Assembly (NCBI GenBank): GCA_964409645.1
Contig: CAYPEK010000001.1
Span: 62,001 to 126,000 of the forward strand
Direction: 5' to 3'
Length of the DNA: 64,000 bases
Source of the DNA: CAYPEK01 sp964409645
GTDB taxonomy: Bacteria > UBP15 > UBA6099
In this document: piece after piece, positions 60,822 to 64,000 of the stretch
Layout of the letters: each line of letters opens with the position of its first letter
How positions within the stretch are numbered: position 1 is the stretch's first letter
Notes under the pieces: generated by a model
The model's database searches: none
Told to the model about the DNA's origin: nothing
The model's input: the letters and a program-made list of their open reading frames with translations, nothing else
Program-made: the position numbers and the translations under genes

Positions 60822-63218
60822 ATGGGAGCTGCAAAAAACGGATCTGAAAATGGGACCGGAGCGCGCTGGCGCACTCCGGTGTTTTCCCTCGCCGCGGTTT
60901 TCGTGGTGCTCCTTGTTTTCTTTTACAAGCCGTTGCTGACGGGCAATACAATTTTCTTCGGCGATTTCACCTACATTTTCTACCCATACCACCACACGCT
61001 CGCGGAGGCGCTCCGCTCAGGCGTGCTGCCGCTCTGGAATCCGTACAACGCGCTCGGCTACCCGATGGTCGGCGATCCGCAGTCGCATGTTTTGTACCCG
61101 CCCGCGTGGATTTTCGCTCTGGTGCCGTTCGGCAAAAGTTATCTCTGGTTCATCTTCCTCCACTACTTTGTCGCCGGCGCCGGGATGCTGCTTCTCTTAA
61201 AGAAACTCGGCCGTTCGGAACCTGCCGCTCTGTTCGGCGCCTTCGCGTTCGCTTTCTCCGGACTCCTCGTGTCGATACACATCTACGGCCACATCTATTC
61301 GATATCGTGGATGCCGTTCGTGTTCTGGAGCATTTTGCTGATGAGGGATAAACCCGGCGCGCTCAACGCGGGTTTCGCCGCGCTCTTCATTCTCCTTCAG
61401 ATAACGGCAGGCGAGCTGCAGATCGTATATTTTACCGCGATCTGGATCGGACTGTATCTGATGCTATGCAGGCGAAACGAAGCGGGGAACAAGCTGAAAC
61501 TGAGAAGTGTCGCCGGGCCGGTCGCCGCCGCTGTTCTCGCCGCCGCAGTCGCCGCACCGTTCATTTTTTCGGTCGCGCGCGCGATGCTCTCCACGGCGAG
61601 GTTCGGTTCGGTCGATTACGCTTTCGCAACCCAGTGGTCCGTGCATCCCGCGTCGCTCTATTCGATGATTTCAATCAACCCTTACGGGCTGTTCGACATA
61701 GACAAATACTACTGGTACGATGCGCTGTTCTCAAACGGTGAGAAGCAGCCGTCGGCGGCGAGCCTGTACCTCGGTGTTTCCACACTCGCGTTCATGCTTG
61801 TGGCGCTTAGGCGCAAGTCCCGCGGCACGGCGTTTTTCTGGGTGACGGCGGTTGTGGCGGCGCTGCTGGCGTTCGGCGCGTTCAACCCGCTTTACAAGTC
61901 ATTCTTTTATCTTTTTCCTCTGATGAAGCGGTTCAATTTTCCCTATAAGTTTCTCGCGTTCTTCGTGTTTTCCGCATCGGTGATCGCTTCAGCGGGATTC
62001 GACGCTTTTCTTTCCGACGTGCGAGAAAAACGGCTGCGAGGCAGTTATTTCCTGTGGCTGGGAGCCGCACTCGGCGCAATCATCTTCATTGGTTACGCCT
62101 GCAACGTGCACTTGTACAATTCGCTTTTAGACCGCATGAACGCGGGACGGACGGGCTACATCGCGGCGCATCTTGTTTCCACGGTGTACATTTCTCTCGC
62201 GGTTGCGGCGGTGTTTGTGGTGTTGCTGTACGTCACATCGCGCTCACCGCGCGTTGCGTGGATACTGGCGGCGTTCCTCGCGGCGGAACTGCTGTTCGGG
62301 AGTGCGCGCACGGTATGGACGATGCCTGAAAAGGATTTCACGCGTCCGCCGGCGGCTGTCAACTTCATCCTCACGCAGGACAAGAGTCCGAAATACGAGT
62401 ACCGCGTGAACATGCACGACGTGGACAGCCTTCTGGCGAATGTGAACGGCGAAGGATACGATGGGTTGCTGCGTATCAACAGAAAAAAACGCGACTTCCT
62501 TCAGCCGAATTTCAACGAGGTCTTCGGCCTTTATTCTCCGTGGTATTACATCTCTTACCTGCCCGGTGAATACAAGAAGATGGTCGATTTGTTTTATTAT
62601 TACGATTCCGCGACGGCTGACTTGTTCAACGTCCGATACATAACCGCGCCGTACTCGGTGAATTTCCAGAGGGCGGCGGACTCGCCGCCGTTCCCGCTCA
62701 TCGGCCGCGACCCGGTGAACGACATCTACGTTTACCGCAGCAACACGTCCTACCCGCGCGCGTACTGGGCGCCGGACGCGTTTTACGCGACTGGAGGCAA
62801 CGATGCGGAACGGCTTGTCAAAAAGAATCTTGATATACTTCTTGGACGGCCTGTGATAGAAGCGGTGCCGCCGAGGAGCGGGACGCCTGCGCCGATGGGT
62901 ACGCGCGGCCGCGCACATATCGAGGATTACAGTTTCAACCGCGTGTCGATTGAGACGGATGCGCAGGCGGACGGCTGGCTTGTGCTTCTCGATTCGTACG
63001 GCGAAGGCTGGGGGGCAAAAGTGGACGGTGCGCCGTCCGAAGTGTGCCGCGCGAACATGTTCTTCCGTGCCGTTCGTGTGCCTGCCGGCCTTCACAAAGT
63101 CGAGTTCACCTACATGCCGGAAGAGTTCCGCCTCGGCCTCATCATCACCGCCGCCGCACTCGCTCTCTGGGCGGCCCTCTGTGTAGTGTCGCTTATCGGC
63201 AAAAGAAGACATGCCTGA
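60822..63218 (+). CDS. YfhO-like polytopic membrane protein
   Basis: A 798-aa YfhO-family protein with a dozen or so membrane helices from about residue 25 to 470 and a C-terminal extracytoplasmic part. The first loop, FFGDFTYIFYPYHHTLAEAL then SGVLPLWNPYNALGYPMVGDPQS, is the family hallmark and resembles the catalytic loop of GT-C glycosyltransferases with an acidic DF/D pair (about residue 48). The C terminus has a beta domain (DGWLVLLDSYGEGW then AVRVPAGLHKVEFTYMP) and a last membrane helix. In Firmicutes YfhO decorates teichoic acids with sugars; here it is probably a membrane glycosyltransferase of unknown acceptor. It begins 23 bp after the kinase gene. Confidence 0.85.
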   Translation: MGAAKNGSENGTGARWRTPVFSLAAVFVVLLVFFYKPLLTGNTIFFGDFTYIFYPYHHTLAEALRSGVLPLWNPYNALGYPMVGDPQSHVLYPPAWIFALVPFGKSYLWFIFLHYFVAGAGMLLLLKKLGRSEPAALFGAFAFAFSGLLVSIHIYGHIYSISWMPFVFWSILLMRDKPGALNAGFAALFILLQITAGELQIVYFTAIWIGLYLMLCRRNEAGNKLKLRSVAGPVAAAVLAAAVAAPFIFSVARAMLSTARFGSVDYAFATQWSVHPASLYSMISINPYGLFDIDKYYWYDALFSNGEKQPSAASLYLGVSTLAFMLVALRRKSRGTAFFWVTAVVAALLAFGAFNPLYKSFFYLFPLMKRFNFPYKFLAFFVFSASVIASAGFDAFLSDVREKRLRGSYFLWLGAALGAIIFIGYACNVHLYNSLLDRMNAGRTGYIAAHLVSTVYISLAVAAVFVVLLYVTSRSPRVAWILAAFLAAELLFGSARTVWTMPEKDFTRPPAAVNFILTQDKSPKYEYRVNMHDVDSLLANVNGEGYDGLLRINRKKRDFLQPNFNEVFGLYSPWYYISYLPGEYKKMVDLFYYYDSATADLFNVRYITAPYSVNFQRAADSPPFPLIGRDPVNDIYVYRSNTSYPRAYWAPDAFYATGGNDAERLVKKNLDILLGRPVIEAVPPRSGTPAPMGTRGRAHIEDYSFNRVSIETDAQADGWLVLLDSYGEGWGAKVDGAPSEVCRANMFFRAVRVPAGLHKVEFTYMPEEFRLGLIITAAALALWAALCVVSLIGKRRHA

Positions 63219-63238
63219 TTATGAAGTGATAAATTAAT

Positions 63239-63883
63239 TCAAATTTTCTTGCTTTGATAATTCTTTTTCAGCGAAACAACAATGCCGTTTCTGCTGGCTG
63301 CGATGCCCGCCGCATTGTATGATTTTATAATCTCATCGATGCGATCGATGAATTTTGTGTATTCTAAGCCGCCTATAATCACAAAAATAAATAATCCGAA
63401 TCCTACAAATATTAATTGGAAGATGGATTTTGGCAGGTTGTTGGCATTTTTGAATGTATCATAAACGCCTAAACCAGTGAAACATATGACCCAAAGGACA
63501 ATAAATGCTACTTGGTTAAACGGTACTTTACCTTCGACATCTCCCACGACGCCATCTTCTGTTTGTCGTAGATTGATGATGCCGGTCACGGGAGCGGAAG
63601 TCCTCATTCTGAATAAACTTCTCCAGCCGAGATCAAAAAAAGATATTTTCTCATGAAAATGTATAGCTTTATCTATAGGAAAAAATCTTGTTTTGATTGC
63701 TTTTAAATTATCCAAATTATGATTGAGTATCGTCTGGATGTCGGATTTAAAATGAATCTGTGCTCTGAATATTGTCGGGCGAATGGTAAGTATTATCGGG
63801 TTTCGACTCACCCACGCAAAATAAAACTCATATATGGCAAAGCATAAGAGCGGGAAAAAGACAATAGAAATAAGAACACTCAT
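63239..63883 (-). CDS. AT-rich hypothetical membrane protein
   Basis: A 214-aa protein with an N-terminal hydrophobic segment (about residues 2-22) and two more at about 128-150 and 163-185. I recognise no family. Its codons are markedly AT-rich compared with the GC-rich genes on both sides, which suggests recent acquisition or weak selection. No strong ribosome binding site is visible before the ATG at 63883. It converges with the YfhO gene. Conserved Asp/Gly clusters are not evident, so no enzyme activity is proposed. Confidence 0.65.
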   Translation of the reverse strand: MSVLISIVFFPLLCFAIYEFYFAWVSRNPIILTIRPTIFRAQIHFKSDIQTILNHNLDNLKAIKTRFFPIDKAIHFHEKISFFDLGWRSLFRMRTSAPVTGIINLRQTEDGVVGDVEGKVPFNQVAFIVLWVICFTGLGVYDTFKNANNLPKSIFQLIFVGFGLFIFVIIGGLEYTKFIDRIDEIIKSYNAAGIAASRNGIVVSLKKNYQSKKI

Positions 63884-63939
63884 TATTGTTACAAGTTTCC
63901 TATAAGTTCGTTATATGGTTACCAACCATTATTTCATTC

Positions 63940-64000
63940 TCACACCATGTATTTCTTGTCCAAGCTGCGGAGGGTGATGGCTTCGGCGACGTCTTCGGTG
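63940..64000 (-). CDS. C-terminal end of probable YifB/ComM family gene (partial)
   Basis: The last 19 codons of a gene that continues beyond the window edge. The translated end, TEDVAEAITLRSLDKKYMV, closely resembles the C terminus of YifB/ComM (Mg-chelatase-family AAA+ proteins), where the usual form is HVAEAIQYRSLDR. In other bacteria ComM is a branch-migration helicase in natural transformation. Stop at 63940-63942. The match is short, so the call is moderate. Confidence 0.55.
   Translation of the reverse strand, partial: TEDVAEAITLRSLDKKYMV

Overview
The window looks like a GC-rich (roughly 55-60% by eye) chromosomal segment of an uncultured Gram-negative bacterium, probably a metagenome-assembled scaffold because a run of 100 N splits serS at 40581-40680. 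The diderm reading rests on two predicted outer-membrane barrel proteins and exported enzymes. Gene content (recN-steA-steB cluster, archaeal-type ThyA, many Uro-D, alkaline-phosphatase-fold and glycoside hydrolase genes) fits a poorly sampled candidate phylum, but I cannot name the phylum from sequence alone. No phage, insertion sequence, CRISPR array, tRNA or rRNA was recognised.

Layout. 0-4.3 kb: moxR-DUF58-tgpA operon on the plus strand. 4.4-15 kb: minus-strand housekeeping and metabolic genes (ligA, a hypothetical, two galT paralogues with moaC, lemA, a TPM/nucleotidyltransferase/metallo-hydrolase group, cysC, an alkaline-phosphatase-fold phosphodiesterase). 15-19 kb: a secreted GH2 enzyme, then an XRE regulator, a small protein and tatC. 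19.6-24.7 kb: outer-membrane protein, Uro-D-like protein, a small four-cysteine protein and a translationally coupled HAD/APH-kinase pair, all minus. 24.7-30.1 kb: nadK-recN-steA-steB-GT2 on plus. 30.3-33.4 kb: thyA, pheA and a MerR-like coiled-coil protein on minus.

33.7-41.0 kb is an AT-richer chromosome-maintenance block: mnmE-mnmG-rsmG, two tandem parB genes with no parA, a near-consensus parS just upstream, a second parS-like site inside mnmG, and serS broken by the gap. 41-46 kb holds a crotonase, a GH35 beta-galactosidase, a 960-bp AT-rich gene-free stretch with a perfect DnaA box, and a barrel protein. 46.4-55.7 kb is the replication core: an orphan beta-class DNA methyltransferase, dnaA, a probable oriC with DnaA-box-like sites, dnaN, a DUF721 protein, a small HTH protein, gyrB and gyrA. 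55.9-64 kb: threonine aldolase with DUF2804, a triple-GAF histidine kinase, a YfhO-like membrane protein, an AT-rich membrane protein and the tail of a probable yifB/comM gene.

The replication and segregation genes strongly suggest that the window spans the chromosomal origin. The most unusual observations are the ParA-less double ParB locus with parS, several genes whose promoters place the transcription start at or beside the start codon (leaderless or nearly so), an orphan methyltransferase directly before dnaA, and a stack of nested inverted repeats before the xre-tatC operon.
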